DNA of 64,000 nt, taken from Parachlamydiales bacterium (GTDB lineage: Bacteria; Chlamydiota; Chlamydiia; Chlamydiales; SM23-39). Shown in pieces: positions 34,985-43,243 of this stretch. Location: the NCBI GenBank assembly GCA_015661075.1, contig JACVQJ010000013.1, positions 1 through 64,000 of the forward strand. Direction: 5' to 3'. Every line of letters starts with the position of its first letter. Position 1 is the first letter of the stretch. A program made the translations under genes and the position numbers. The notes below the pieces were generated by a model. The model searched no databases, had not been told where the DNA came from, and was given only the letters and a program-made list of their open reading frames with translations.

Positions 34985-37081
34985 GTGAAACACGAATATG
35001 TCTGTCCCATGCATCCTGAGATTGTTCAGCCAAGACAAGGCGATTGTCCGATTTGCGGCATGTCCCTGGAGCCTCGGATTCAAAGAGAAACTGGTGATGA
35101 AGGCACCGACGAATTAAGAGACATAAGCCTACGGTTTTGGGCGGGACTCTTCCTAACAGCTCTGATTCTTATCCTCGTCTTTTTCGATAGGGTTTTTACA
35201 AATTACAACTCTTCGCTCCAGGCAGCGCTGGCAACGCCTGTGGTCTTTTGGTGCGGATGGCCGTTTTTCGAAAGGGGCTGGCAATCGATATTGAACCGTC
35301 ATCTGAATATGTTTACATTGATCAGTCTTGGCGTTGGAACAGCTTATATTTACAGCCTGATTGCCGTTTTATGCCCCTCTATTTTCCCTCTATCATTTCG
35401 AGAAAAAGACAGTCGTTTGGCCCTCTATTTTGAAGCGGCCAGCGTCATCACGGTTCTTGTCATATTGGGACAGGTTTTGGAGCTGAAAGCTCGAATCAAA
35501 ACAGGTCAGGCGATCAAGAAATTATTAAGTTTATCTCCCACAACGGCCCGACTGGTTCTCAAAGACAAAACCGAAAAAGACGTCAATCTGGAAGATGTCG
35601 TGAAGGGAAATATATTGCGCGTTCGCCCCGGAGAAAAAGTACCGACGGATGGTGTAGTCCTGGAAGGGAGCAGCTTCGTCGATGAGTCCATGATCACCGG
35701 CGAACCCATGCCGGTGATGAAGAGCGCAAACGACCCAGTGACTGGCGCCACATTAAACGGCAATGGCACTTTGATCATCCGAGCCGAAAGAGTCGGAAGC
35801 GAAACGCTGCTGGCCCGGATCGTTCACATGGTCAGCGAGGCACAACGAAGCCGTGCGCCCATCCAGAAGCTGGCAGATACTGTGTCGTCCTATTTTGTGC
35901 CAGCCGTTATGATCGCCGCACTACTCACTTTTTGGGTGTGGGGATTTTGGGGTCCGTCCCCTGCCTTTGCCTATGGACTCATCAATGCTGTCGCAGTATT
36001 GATCATTGCCTGCCCTTGTGCGCTGGGACTTGCGACTCCCATGGCCATTATGGTGGGAGTTGGAAGAGGGGCGCTTTCGGGTCTATTGATTAAAAATGCT
36101 GAATCACTCGAAACGATGGCTCGAGTCGATACTGTTGTAGTCGATAAAACAGGAACGCTGACCGAGGGTAAGCCGAAGCTGACAAAAATTGTCAGCATTT
36201 CTGAAAAGAGTGAAACGGAGATTTTACAACTGGCCGCGAGCCTGGAAATGGCCAGCGAACATCCATTAGCTTTGCCCATTGTGGCGGCTGCCCAGGAAAA
36301 ACATTTATCTCTGCTCCCCGTTAAGGATTTTCAGAGCTTGAAAGGCAAAGGCATCATCGGAAAAACAGAGTGGGGTGAAATAGCCATCGGCAACCAGCAA
36401 CTCTTTCAGGATTTAAAAATCGATGCTTCTCAACTACTGGAAAAATCTGAATCCTTACGAAAAGATGCCCAAACGGTCTTTTACATCGCGCTGGGTCAAA
36501 AACCAATCGCGATTCTCGCTGTGGCCGATGCCATCAAGGAATCGACTTATGAAGCGATTGAAATGCTTCATCAAGATCGAATCCGGATCGTCATGGTGAC
36601 GGGAGATAACAGAGTTACGGCCGCTGCCGTTGGAAAAGCTTTGGGAATTGATGAAATTGCTGCCGAAACATTACCCGAAGACAAGATCAAAATCATTCAA
36701 CGGCTTCAAACTGACGGCCGCATCGTAGCAATGGCCGGAGATGGAATCAATGACGCGCCTGCCTTGGCACAGGCCAATGTTGGGATCGCCATGGGAACCG
36801 GAACGGATATTGCCATGGAAAGCGCTGGAATTACATTAATCAAAGGCGATCTGAGAGGTATTGCCAGAGCCAAAAGGTTGAGTCAAAGTACGCTTCGCAA
36901 TATCAAACAAAACCTTTGGTTCGCTTTTATTTATAACGCTTTGGGCGTGCCCATTGCCGCAGGGATTTTTTATCCAATATTTGGACTACTTCTGAGTCCG
37001 GTCATTGCCAGCTGCGCCATGGCCTTCAGTTCGGTATCCGTGATCGCTAATTCTCTGCGTCTCAGAAAAACAAAAATATAA
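34985..37081 (+). CDS. copA: Copper-translocating P-type ATPase
   Basis: A 698-residue P1B-type ATPase that exports Cu(I) across the inner membrane. It has an N-terminal heavy-metal-binding motif (CPMHPE ... CPICGM, residues 7-28) instead of the common CXXC ferredoxin-like domain. The transport motif CPC is at residues 343-345, the phosphorylated Asp in DKTGTLTEG, the SEHPLA motif in the nucleotide domain, and the last helices carry YN and MAFSS, the Cu(I) signature. The GTG start has only a weak ribosome site. A Met-rich mini-protein gene follows 56 bases downstream. Confidence 0.92.
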   Translation: MKHEYVCPMHPEIVQPRQGDCPICGMSLEPRIQRETGDEGTDELRDISLRFWAGLFLTALILILVFFDRVFTNYNSSLQAALATPVVFWCGWPFFERGWQSILNRHLNMFTLISLGVGTAYIYSLIAVLCPSIFPLSFREKDSRLALYFEAASVITVLVILGQVLELKARIKTGQAIKKLLSLSPTTARLVLKDKTEKDVNLEDVVKGNILRVRPGEKVPTDGVVLEGSSFVDESMITGEPMPVMKSANDPVTGATLNGNGTLIIRAERVGSETLLARIVHMVSEAQRSRAPIQKLADTVSSYFVPAVMIAALLTFWVWGFWGPSPAFAYGLINAVAVLIIACPCALGLATPMAIMVGVGRGALSGLLIKNAESLETMARVDTVVVDKTGTLTEGKPKLTKIVSISEKSETEILQLAASLEMASEHPLALPIVAAAQEKHLSLLPVKDFQSLKGKGIIGKTEWGEIAIGNQQLFQDLKIDASQLLEKSESLRKDAQTVFYIALGQKPIAILAVADAIKESTYEAIEMLHQDRIRIVMVTGDNRVTAAAVGKALGIDEIAAETLPEDKIKIIQRLQTDGRIVAMAGDGINDAPALAQANVGIAMGTGTDIAMESAGITLIKGDLRGIARAKRLSQSTLRNIKQNLWFAFIYNALGVPIAAGIFYPIFGLLLSPVIASCAMAFSSVSVIANSLRLRKTKI

Positions 37082-37137
37082 AGTCGATTTTAGTTTTTTG
37101 TGATATATGTTAAAAAAACCGAACATATGGGAGTTTT

Positions 37138-37320
37138 ATGGGAAATCAAGACGAGCCGAATCAAATGATGATGATGAATGATTCGATGAATACCATGATG
37201 ATGGACAAAATGTATAACCATCACATGGCAATTTATGCCTTTTCTGTATTAGTACTCATTGGCTTGACGATTTCGATCGTTCTTCTGTACAAGATACTCA
37301 AGCAATTACGCAAAATCTAA
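37138..37320 (+). CDS. Met-rich single-helix membrane protein, copper-linked
   Basis: A 60-residue protein with 12 Met and His-His in its first 30 residues (MMMMNDSMNTMMMDKM, YNHHM) and one membrane helix (IYAFSVLVLIGLTISIVLLY) followed by a basic tail. Met clusters are well known Cu(I) ligands. GGGAG precedes the ATG. Position just after the copper ATPase suggests a metal-binding partner or periplasmic sensor/chaperone for it; this is inference. I know no named family. Confidence 0.7.
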   Translation: MGNQDEPNQMMMMNDSMNTMMMDKMYNHHMAIYAFSVLVLIGLTISIVLLYKILKQLRKI

Positions 37321-37532
37321 ACCGCTTTTCTCCTCGACAACACTAAACTTTATTCTTGAACGATCCCTTACTGCCACGTTAGCGGCGCATCACACATATA
37401 GCCATGAACCCTGTGTAGCCCGCGATCAGGATAATCGATTGTATGGCCTGCTAAGGGCGTTGCTGGGCATTTACCCTGAATGGCGCGATTTGCTCGGGTT
37501 TTTGGCTCTATTGACGGCAAGAAAACTCAAGA

Positions 37533-37793
37533 TTAAAGGAATACGCGATAATCCGTTTTGAAAAACTCAGCAAGCCTCTTAGCCATTTCTTTTCCAACGC
37601 TTCTCTTGCCGTGTTCCATTTCCGAGATGTGGTGCTGGCTAACGCCAAGAGCCTTTGCAAGCTCAACCTGAGTAAGTCCTTCTTTGTGACGGCTTCCGCG
37701 CAACATCAGACCCGGTTCGGAATACTTGGCGATATCTTTTTTAAAGACTTCGCGCCATGAAACAGAATGCCTCTTAACGCCACACAGAATCAT
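37533..37793 (-). CDS. XRE-family helix-turn-helix regulator
   Basis: An 86-residue DNA-binding protein with a Cro/C1-type helix-turn-helix (GLTQVELAKALGVSQHHISEMEHGKRSV). Its start overlaps the stop of the HigA-like gene by 4 bases (ATGA), so it is the third gene of the toxin-antitoxin operon. It may add a second layer of control or be the antitoxin of a lost toxin. The gene marks the left edge of the accessory island as I see it. Confidence 0.85.
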   Translation of the reverse strand: MILCGVKRHSVSWREVFKKDIAKYSEPGLMLRGSRHKEGLTQVELAKALGVSQHHISEMEHGKRSVGKEMAKRLAEFFKTDYRVFL

Positions 37794-38134
37794 TCTCTTC
37801 CAAAATGACTAGCAGCAATGGGCAAATTACGGGCATTTTCAATAAATGCGCCGTTTCTAATGATAGGCTCAACGCGCTTGTGCTGGTGTTCGGCCGTCCA
37901 AAGATCGTATTTCTGCTGTAAGTTGAGCCAGAATTGTGGCGTTGTATCAAAGGCTTCAGCAAGAGCCATAGCAATTGAAACCGTAATACTCGCTGTGCCA
38001 GCACGAATCTTATGCAGAGTCTTCCGAGAAAGCCCTAAGCGGTCAGCAAGCCTTCCTAAATGAAGCTTGAACGGTTTTATATAATCCTCTTCTAGGATCT
38101 CACCCGGATGTGTAGGTTTTCTCTTTTTAGCCAT
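37790..38134 (-). CDS. higA: HigA-family antitoxin
   Basis: A 114-residue helix-turn-helix protein with the full HigA pattern: HPGEILEEDYI, LADRLGLSRKTLHKIRAG, and TPQFWLNLQQKYDLW. It binds and silences the HigB-like toxin encoded just upstream (9-base gap) and represses the operon. The toxin-first gene order is typical for higBA. It lies in a decayed mobile island, where such modules help keep the DNA in the host chromosome. Confidence 0.92.
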   Translation of the reverse strand: MAKKRKPTHPGEILEEDYIKPFKLHLGRLADRLGLSRKTLHKIRAGTASITVSIAMALAEAFDTTPQFWLNLQQKYDLWTAEHQHKRVEPIIRNGAFIENARNLPIAASHFGRE

Positions 38135-38143
38135 ATTGTATCC

Positions 38144-38425
38144 TTAGTGGTAATCCATTAAATTCACGTCGTTAGCCTCACCGTTGGCAAACCTAAAAAT
38201 AATTGCCCAGTTACCGTTAACATGAACGGAGTAAAACCCGGAAAGATCACCGCTTAATGGGTGAAAGTCCGATCCAGGAAAATTCAGATCTTTTAACTCT
38301 GTGGCCGCGTCTAGGCGGTCTAAAACTCGCCCAATCTTTTTTGCATACGCTGCCAAAATACCCTTCGTACTTCCTGTACTAAAAAAGGTTTTTAGCCCTT
38401 TGTGCTTAAACGTCTTGATTGCCAC
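38144..38425 (-). CDS. higB: HigB-family toxin (RelE superfamily)
   Basis: A 93-residue RelE-like mRNA interferase. Family stretches are visible: KTFKHKGLKTFF, LKDLNFPGSDFHPLSGD and the C-terminal GNWAIIFRF ... NLMDYH. The toxin would cut mRNA at the ribosome when the antitoxin is lost. The operon promoter must lie in 38426-38500, within what looks like a gene fragment of opposite direction. Confidence 0.92.
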   Translation of the reverse strand: MAIKTFKHKGLKTFFSTGSTKGILAAYAKKIGRVLDRLDAATELKDLNFPGSDFHPLSGDLSGFYSVHVNGNWAIIFRFANGEANDVNLMDYH

Positions 38426-38439
38426 AAGAATCTCTTTAT

Positions 38440-38690
38440 CTCTTACTGTAACCCAAAAGGTTACATTCAGTCAACAGGCAGACCCTAAGTGGTTGCGGGA
38501 ACCACTCGTCGCAAGCGGTAGGCAAGCGCATGAACCTAAGGACGCTGATGCTTTGCAGAATTCTGCTAAGCATGACACATGGGAACAGCTCGCCAAAGAA
38601 GCGGGAGTGTCCCACGATACGTTTCATAGGGCCGCTAAAATCGAGAAAGAAGGGAGAGACGACCTGAAGCGCCGGGCCGGGCTTGTCTTT
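38440..38690 (+). pseudogene. Fragment of a ParB/phage-type helix-turn-helix protein
   Basis: A plus-strand reading of about 80 codons contains WEQLAKEAGVSHDTFHRAAKIEKEG, part of a pattern seen in ParB-like and phage proteins that bind DNA; I quote only its core, KEAGVSHDTFHRA. No start codon fits and the frame then runs antisense into the gene at 38689, so this is a remnant. Its direction is opposite to the genes on both sides. Confidence 0.45.
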
Positions 38691-38904
38691 AAACAATTTC
38701 GCCTCTCTCAAAGGCTCTTTTCAAAGCCCGCTCCAGTTCCCTTTTGTCGTTTTCCAGCCACCGCTCGATATCTTTTTCAGGGGGAACGTGAATTGCCCTC
38801 AGAAACTTGAGGCACTCGTGCATCACGCAAGCTGGGGGATTGTAATTTCTCTTTAGCGCTTCGATAGCGTCTTCTCTGGTAGGTATGTAGCCGTTGTAGC
38901 TCAT
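38689..38904 (-). CDS. Hypothetical small island protein coupled to the recombinase
   Basis: A 71-residue charged, helical protein (REDAIEALKRNYN, KRELERALKRAFERGE). It starts at the ATG at 38904, which overlaps the recombinase stop by 4 bases and has CAGGAGAAA upstream within that gene. No known domain is recognised. Coupling suggests a job with the recombinase, for example as a cofactor, but nothing in the sequence shows this. Confidence 0.65.
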   Translation of the reverse strand: MSYNGYIPTREDAIEALKRNYNPPACVMHECLKFLRAIHVPPEKDIERWLENDKRELERALKRAFERGEIV

Positions 38905-39494
38905 AATTTCTCCTGGTTCTCTCTGCTTGCTACGCACTTGGTTTCGTTGAGATATTGATACACCGTCTCCCTACTGATCCCGTAGGTTCTTGCAACTTTC
39001 GCTTTGGGAATGCCTTTCTGGACATCGCCAATCAGGTTAAAAATCTGTTCATCATTCAGCGTCTTCTTCCTGCCAGTGTATGCGCCGCGCAGCTTGGCCA
39101 GTGCGATGCCTTCTGCTTGCCTTTCCTTGATAAGCGATCGCTCGAACTCGGCGAACGATCCCATCATATTCAATAGCAATATGCTCATCGGGGCATCATC
39201 GCCCGTGAATGTCATTCCCTCTTTCACAAACTGAATAGATACGCCGCATTTGGTTAGCTGCTGCACGATCCTACGCAGGTCGTCGAGGTTACGGGCTAGA
39301 CGGTCCATTGAATGAACGATTATGACATCGCCATCCCTCGCGTGTTTTAACATAGCCTCCAGTTCGGGCCGCTTAGTGTCTTTGCCGCTGGCCTTATCTG
39401 TGAATGTGCGATCTAACTGCACTCCGTCGAGCTGCCGATCCGCGTTCTGGTCGATACTGCTTACACGAATATAGCCGATTCTTTGTCCTGTCAT
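38901..39494 (-). CDS. Serine recombinase, resolvase/invertase family
   Basis: A 197-residue enzyme of the small serine recombinase group. It starts at the ATG at 39494, preceded by GGAGGA. The nucleophile is the Ser in IGYIRVSS, the catalytic Arg cluster is in HSMDRLARNLDDLR, and the C-terminal helix-turn-helix (KAKVARTYGISRETVYQYL) binds DNA. Such enzymes resolve cointegrates or invert DNA. No inverted target segment is evident next to it. All key motifs are intact. Confidence 0.92.
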   Translation of the reverse strand: MTGQRIGYIRVSSIDQNADRQLDGVQLDRTFTDKASGKDTKRPELEAMLKHARDGDVIIVHSMDRLARNLDDLRRIVQQLTKCGVSIQFVKEGMTFTGDDAPMSILLLNMMGSFAEFERSLIKERQAEGIALAKLRGAYTGRKKTLNDEQIFNLIGDVQKGIPKAKVARTYGISRETVYQYLNETKCVASRENQEKL

Positions 39495-39690
39495 ACCGTT
39501 CCTCCAATTACTGTGAGGAAGTATCCTAAGGCATCCGCGCAAATGTGCCAATAAAAGACATTATTTGAGTCTATTCTGACGCTTTTAGTTGTGTAAGGAT
39601 ACGGTATACCCCAGCCTGACGGCACGTTAGGTTGAAATTCAAATTAAAATTTGGTATTAATGGCTTTGGATTCCAGCAACGGACAAACGC

Positions 39691-39891
39691 ATGACTGAAA
39701 AAGTTAAGCCAAGGAGCCTTCTAACGGCGCAAGAAAAGACGCGCCTATTCGAAAAGGCAATGACGGGCGACGCAACCGCGCTGGTCGAGTGTGGATACAC
39801 CCTTGGCATTAACAGCAGGGAAGAGCTGGATGACTTCTACGAGATTCAGCGGCAATGCGAGCAACACAAAGCGCAGGATCGTGGGCAATGA
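39691..39891 (+). CDS. Hypothetical phage-like protein
   Basis: A 66-residue acidic-basic helical protein (LLTAQEKTRLFEKAMTGDATALVECGYTLG). The following gene overlaps by 4 bases (ATGA). No family is recognised. A role in phage packaging with the next gene is only suggested by position. Confidence 0.5.
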   Translation: MTEKVKPRSLLTAQEKTRLFEKAMTGDATALVECGYTLGINSREELDDFYEIQRQCEQHKAQDRGQ

Positions 39892-40271
39892 GAAAGAGAA
39901 ACATCAATCACCGTCCTAAGCACATACAGGCCGTCAAACCGATAGATTGGGCCGTAGTGGATAGACTGCTCAAATGCGGGTCCACGGGCGTAGAGGTGGC
40001 GGCGCGATTGGGAATTCATCCCGATACGTTATACGAACGGACCGAAAAGGAACGCCGCACAGGCTTTACAGCTTACGCGGCGGAAAAAAGGGCCAATGGA
40101 AATACCCTTCTACGGGAAGCTCAATTCTACGCCGCCATTCAGGACAGGGACAGAACCATGCTGATATGGCTGGGCAAGCAGAACTTGGGACAGAAGGAAC
40201 CTGAGCCGCGCTCGGTTGAGGCTTGCAAACCAGCGCTGCTGGCGTATCTGGAAGGGCTCGTGAAGGGTTGA
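39888..40271 (+). CDS. Helix-turn-helix protein, small-terminase-like candidate
   Basis: A 127-residue protein starting at the ATG at 39888, coupled to the gene before it. Residues about 20-50 form a helix-turn-helix (VDRLLKCGSTGVEVAARLGI), followed by HPDTLYERTEKER and a helical C-terminus (DRTMLIWLGKQNLGQKE). This layout is like the DNA-binding part of phage small terminase subunits. No large terminase follows, so the module is a remnant or has another role. Confidence 0.55.
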   Translation: MRKRNINHRPKHIQAVKPIDWAVVDRLLKCGSTGVEVAARLGIHPDTLYERTEKERRTGFTAYAAEKRANGNTLLREAQFYAAIQDRDRTMLIWLGKQNLGQKEPEPRSVEACKPALLAYLEGLVKG

Positions 40272-40290
40272 TTAACACAACCGCACAGCG

Positions 40291-40551
40291 TTATCTTCGT
40301 GGTAGTTGCGACAAGGCCGCTTCGTCTAAATGCAACGCATTGAAACATATCGCATTGAGTGCGTTTCTAAATGAATTTCGATGAAGTCTAACCGAAAGCC
40401 CTGCAAAGCCTCCTAGCCGAGAAATCTTCTGTAAAACCGTTTGCTCTTTTTGTGGCTGTAAGATGGTCAATCGATCAAACGGCTTCCATAATTTGACAAA
40501 GCTTTGAGGCACGTTGAAAACGATTTTATCACCGTAAATTACTTCACCCAA
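40291..40551 (-). CDS. Doubtful hypothetical open frame
   Basis: An 86-codon frame with a TTG start and no ribosome site fills the gap between the small-terminase-like gene and the integrase. Its basic sequence (SRLGGFAGLSVRLHRNSF) shows no motif. It may be non-coding. Confidence 0.2.
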   Translation of the reverse strand: MGEVIYGDKIVFNVPQSFVKLWKPFDRLTILQPQKEQTVLQKISRLGGFAGLSVRLHRNSFRNALNAICFNALHLDEAALSQLPRR

Positions 40552-40576
40552 ATTATTTAGATTTACCGTCGCCAGC

Positions 40577-41663
40577 TTATTTGTGGCCTTTGAATGCTTC
40601 TTCCAGTTTCGCGATAGCCGTATGTGCGTAATCCACAGCTAGATGTGTGTAGCGATCGCTGGTTCGTGTATCAGAATGACCAACAATCCGAGAGACCAGA
40701 ACCATAGGAACGCCCAATCTGGCCAGAGTCGTACAGGCTGTATGCCGAAGCGTGTGAAAAGTTGCGTCGAAAATATTTGCCTTGTTGAGAACACGTTCCC
40801 ATGAACTCGTAAATATCTACGGGCTTTTTTTGGTTTGTGGGAGCAGGAAAAACAAAGTCTGATCCGACATGGGAGCCTTTGGCTAAAGCACAAAAAATCT
40901 TTAAAACAACCTCCGCCATAGGAATCACACGAGGCTGACCGTTTTTTGATGTGGGCAAATAAATTTCATGACGATCGAAATGGAGATTTTCAAAACGAAG
41001 TGAAAGAATTTCTGACTTGCGCATTCCCGTATGGAGAGCAACCATAAAAATCGGCCACAACAACGGGCTGTTGCTTTCCTTGCAAAGGACGTCAAGCTTA
41101 TGGATTTCCTCAATAGAAAAAAAACGGGTCTTACCCTTCGCTGGTGCGGGCTTTCGGACAGACCTCATATAATTCTGCGGTATCCACGCCCAATCTTTTT
41201 CGGCCGCGTCTAAAACCACAGAAAAGGCCGACAGATATTTCAGGACTGTGGTTGGACTGCGTTTTTTTCCTGAGACGGTGTCCCCATTCTCCAAACGATT
41301 TCGACAATCAGTCAAAATTTGAGGAGATAGCCTGCATAGCCATATTTCGCCGATCTCTTTCTTCCACCAATTTAGCTGTTGAAGAATGTTTCGCAAATTC
41401 TTCACTTTGCATTTTTCGTTATCGGCAATGAGCTGCTCACAATAGCGCTGAATTGCATCACATACACGCTTACTTTGGGAACCTCCACGAGAAACTATCC
41501 CTTTGGAAAGATTAGCATAAAACTCACGCTCCCATCGAAGAGCTTTTCGCTTAGAAGAATAGGTTTTGGAAGCCGATATCAGCTTACCATTGTGCATAAC
41601 GCGGATGATGCGCTGATACCGTGGTTTTCCAAAACGATCTTTGCGAATTCGAAAAATAGCCAT
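40577..41663 (-). pseudogene. Tyrosine recombinase (phage/island integrase), frameshifted
   Basis: The frame from 41663 holds the SAM-like core-binding domain and the first catalytic Arg (HTGMRKSEILSLRF) but leaves its frame near 40800 at ...DIYEF. The next frame carries on as WERVLNKANIFDATFHTLRHT and then GHSDTRTSDRYTH, which holds the remaining catalytic His, Arg and Tyr, and stops at 40577. One extra base near 40800 explains the break. The intact protein would be about 360 residues. It lies 117 bases from the 3' end of a tRNA gene, the usual attachment site. The enzyme is probably inactive, so the island is likely fixed. Confidence 0.88.
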
Positions 41664-41780
41664 TTCTAAGCTGCCGCGAATTTGATAAACTTTTTTCAGA
41701 CTGTGCCAAATACGTGACAGAATGCTATTTTTGAAATTTTTAGACTAGAAGAAACTTATTTAAATAACTGTGGCTAAGTA

Positions 41781-41853
41781 TGACGGTAGCCGGACTTGAA
41801 CCAGCGACACGCGGATTATGATTCCGCTGCTCTACCGACTGAGCTATACCGCC
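41781..41853 (-). tRNA. tRNA with CAU anticodon (elongator Met or Ile2)
   Basis: A 73-base cloverleaf: acceptor GGCGGTA/TACCGTC with one G-U pair, D-arm with AGCTCAGTCGGTAGAGC, anticodon stem GCGGA/TCCGC around ATCATAA (anticodon CAT), T-loop TTCAAGT. CCA is not encoded. The T-arm and D-arm look more like the lysidine-modified Ile tRNA (ileX type) than the elongator Met tRNA, but the choice cannot be made by eye. Its 3' end faces the integrase, as expected for an attachment site. Confidence 0.93.
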
Positions 41854-41863
41854 AAGGGGAAAA

Positions 41864-41936
41864 TAGCGGGGGTAGGACTCGAACCTACGACCTTTGGGTT
41901 ATGAGCCCAACGAGCTAACCACTGCTCCACCCCGCG
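41864..41936 (-). tRNA. Initiator tRNA-fMet (CAU)
   Basis: The gene begins CGCGGGGTGGAGCAG and has the anticodon arm TTGGG-CTCATAA-CCCAA with three G-C pairs next to the loop, and a C1-U72 mismatch at the top of the acceptor stem. Both are marks of bacterial initiator tRNA. T-arm GTAGG-TTCGAGT-CCTAC. CCA is not encoded. The pair of tRNA genes is 10 bases apart on one strand. Confidence 0.95.
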
Positions 41937-42004
41937 ATAGGTAAGATGGCAATATCTTAGCACGGACAAACGATTTATCTACAAATCTTTTTCGAATCCT
42001 TTTT

Positions 42005-43243
42005 TTACCTGGAGCTGGTTTGTAGCATCTGGACTGTGCGTGCCGCGCTTCCACGGTTCTGCTCGATCAGGCGTAAAGCATTGGCCCGTAAGGAAATCGT
42101 TGATTCCAGCCACTCCAACACCAATGGGGCCAGAGTTTCCAGGACCGCTTCCTGGCCGGCGCCCGCCTGAACGACGATCCTGGCAAAATCTTTTTGAGCG
42201 TGCATGGAGGGGCCGAACAACACCGGACAGCCATAGAGACAGGGTTCCACCACATTATGCCCTCCGATGCCCGATGAAAAACTCCCTGCGACGACGACCA
42301 GGCTGCTAACGCTATAACAATGCGGCAATTGCCCCATCGCATCCACCAATACGATGGATTCCTGGGATCGAGTCTCGCTCCATCGGCAAAACGGATGTTT
42401 AATCTGACGCAATAGGACCGCAACCTCGTTGAACCGCTCCGGATGGCGCGGAGCAAGAAAACATACCAGATCGGGAATCCGCTCCCAAACGGGGCGCAGA
42501 GCTTCCAGAAGCTCTTTTTCCTCAGGAGCGTGCGTGCACGAGATCGTAATGGCTTTTTGCCCATTTTCCAGATTAAAGCGCCGGCGGATCGCTTCGGAAT
42601 CGACGATGGAGAGATGGGTATCGAGTTTTAGATTTCCTGAAATTTCTATCGGACGATCAACCAGAGCGGCAAAACGATCCCGATGCTCCTCATTTTGAAC
42701 ACAAAGAAGATCCAACGATCCAAACAGCTGACGCGCCAGTCCTTTGAAAATGCCAAAACGCCTCGCGGATTTTTCAGAAATCTTTCCACTGACCAGCGCC
42801 GTCTTGGCCCCAAAACGGCGCGCCTCGCGCACCAGGTTCGGCCAGACATCTCCTTCGACAAAGATGACCTGGTGAGGGCGAAAAGACTGCACCCAGCGGC
42901 GCATCGTCCAGGTAAAATCCATCGGAAGATAGCGAATCATGCATGTATTGGAAAGGGATCGGCACGCTTCTTCTAAACCGGTCGTGGTCGAGCTGGTGAG
43001 CAGCAACGCAGCCAGAGGCTCGCTTTTCTTCAGCTGGTGGATCAGCGCTTGCGCCGCCTTCACCTCGCCGAGAGATACGGCGTGAATCCAGATCCGCCTC
43101 CCCTCCCCGGCCGGCATGAGTGGCGGCTTTGCTCCGAAACGATCCTTCAGGCGGGGACACTTCTTACCTTTGCAATAGATTTGCCAAAGAATCTTCGGAG
43201 CCATGCCAATGGCAAAGAGCGTGAGAAAGATATTGTAAATCAT
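42005..43243 (-). CDS. waaA: 3-deoxy-D-manno-octulosonic acid (Kdo) transferase
   Basis: A 412-residue GT30 enzyme that adds Kdo from CMP-Kdo to lipid A at the inner membrane. It has an N-terminal membrane anchor, the acceptor motif WIHAVSLGEVKAAQ, GT-B segments (LVSGKISEKSARRF, SCTHAPEEKELLEAL), and the donor-site motif GGHNVVEPCLYGCP. Its ATG overlaps the leuS stop by 4 bases. leuS-waaA adjacency is known from Chlamydia, where the enzyme (GseA) adds several Kdo units; how many are added here cannot be told. Confidence 0.93.
   Translation of the reverse strand: MIYNIFLTLFAIGMAPKILWQIYCKGKKCPRLKDRFGAKPPLMPAGEGRRIWIHAVSLGEVKAAQALIHQLKKSEPLAALLLTSSTTTGLEEACRSLSNTCMIRYLPMDFTWTMRRWVQSFRPHQVIFVEGDVWPNLVREARRFGAKTALVSGKISEKSARRFGIFKGLARQLFGSLDLLCVQNEEHRDRFAALVDRPIEISGNLKLDTHLSIVDSEAIRRRFNLENGQKAITISCTHAPEEKELLEALRPVWERIPDLVCFLAPRHPERFNEVAVLLRQIKHPFCRWSETRSQESIVLVDAMGQLPHCYSVSSLVVVAGSFSSGIGGHNVVEPCLYGCPVLFGPSMHAQKDFARIVVQAGAGQEAVLETLAPLVLEWLESTISLRANALRLIEQNRGSAARTVQMLQTSSR

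Noticed and set aside
37321-37532. Second attachment copy of the tRNA 3' end at the left edge of the island
   Set aside because: I read the 200 bases next to the XRE gene and found no clear match to the tRNA 3' sequence.
38301-38810. A full 169-residue plus-strand gene
   Set aside because: Only the central 80 codons look like protein. The ends are antisense readings of the HigB gene and of the gene at 38689.
41781-41853. Firm assignment of the first CAU tRNA as elongator Met
   Set aside because: Met and lysidine-modified Ile tRNAs share this anticodon. The arms look somewhat more like the Ile form; a tRNA classifier or the genome's other CAU tRNAs would decide.
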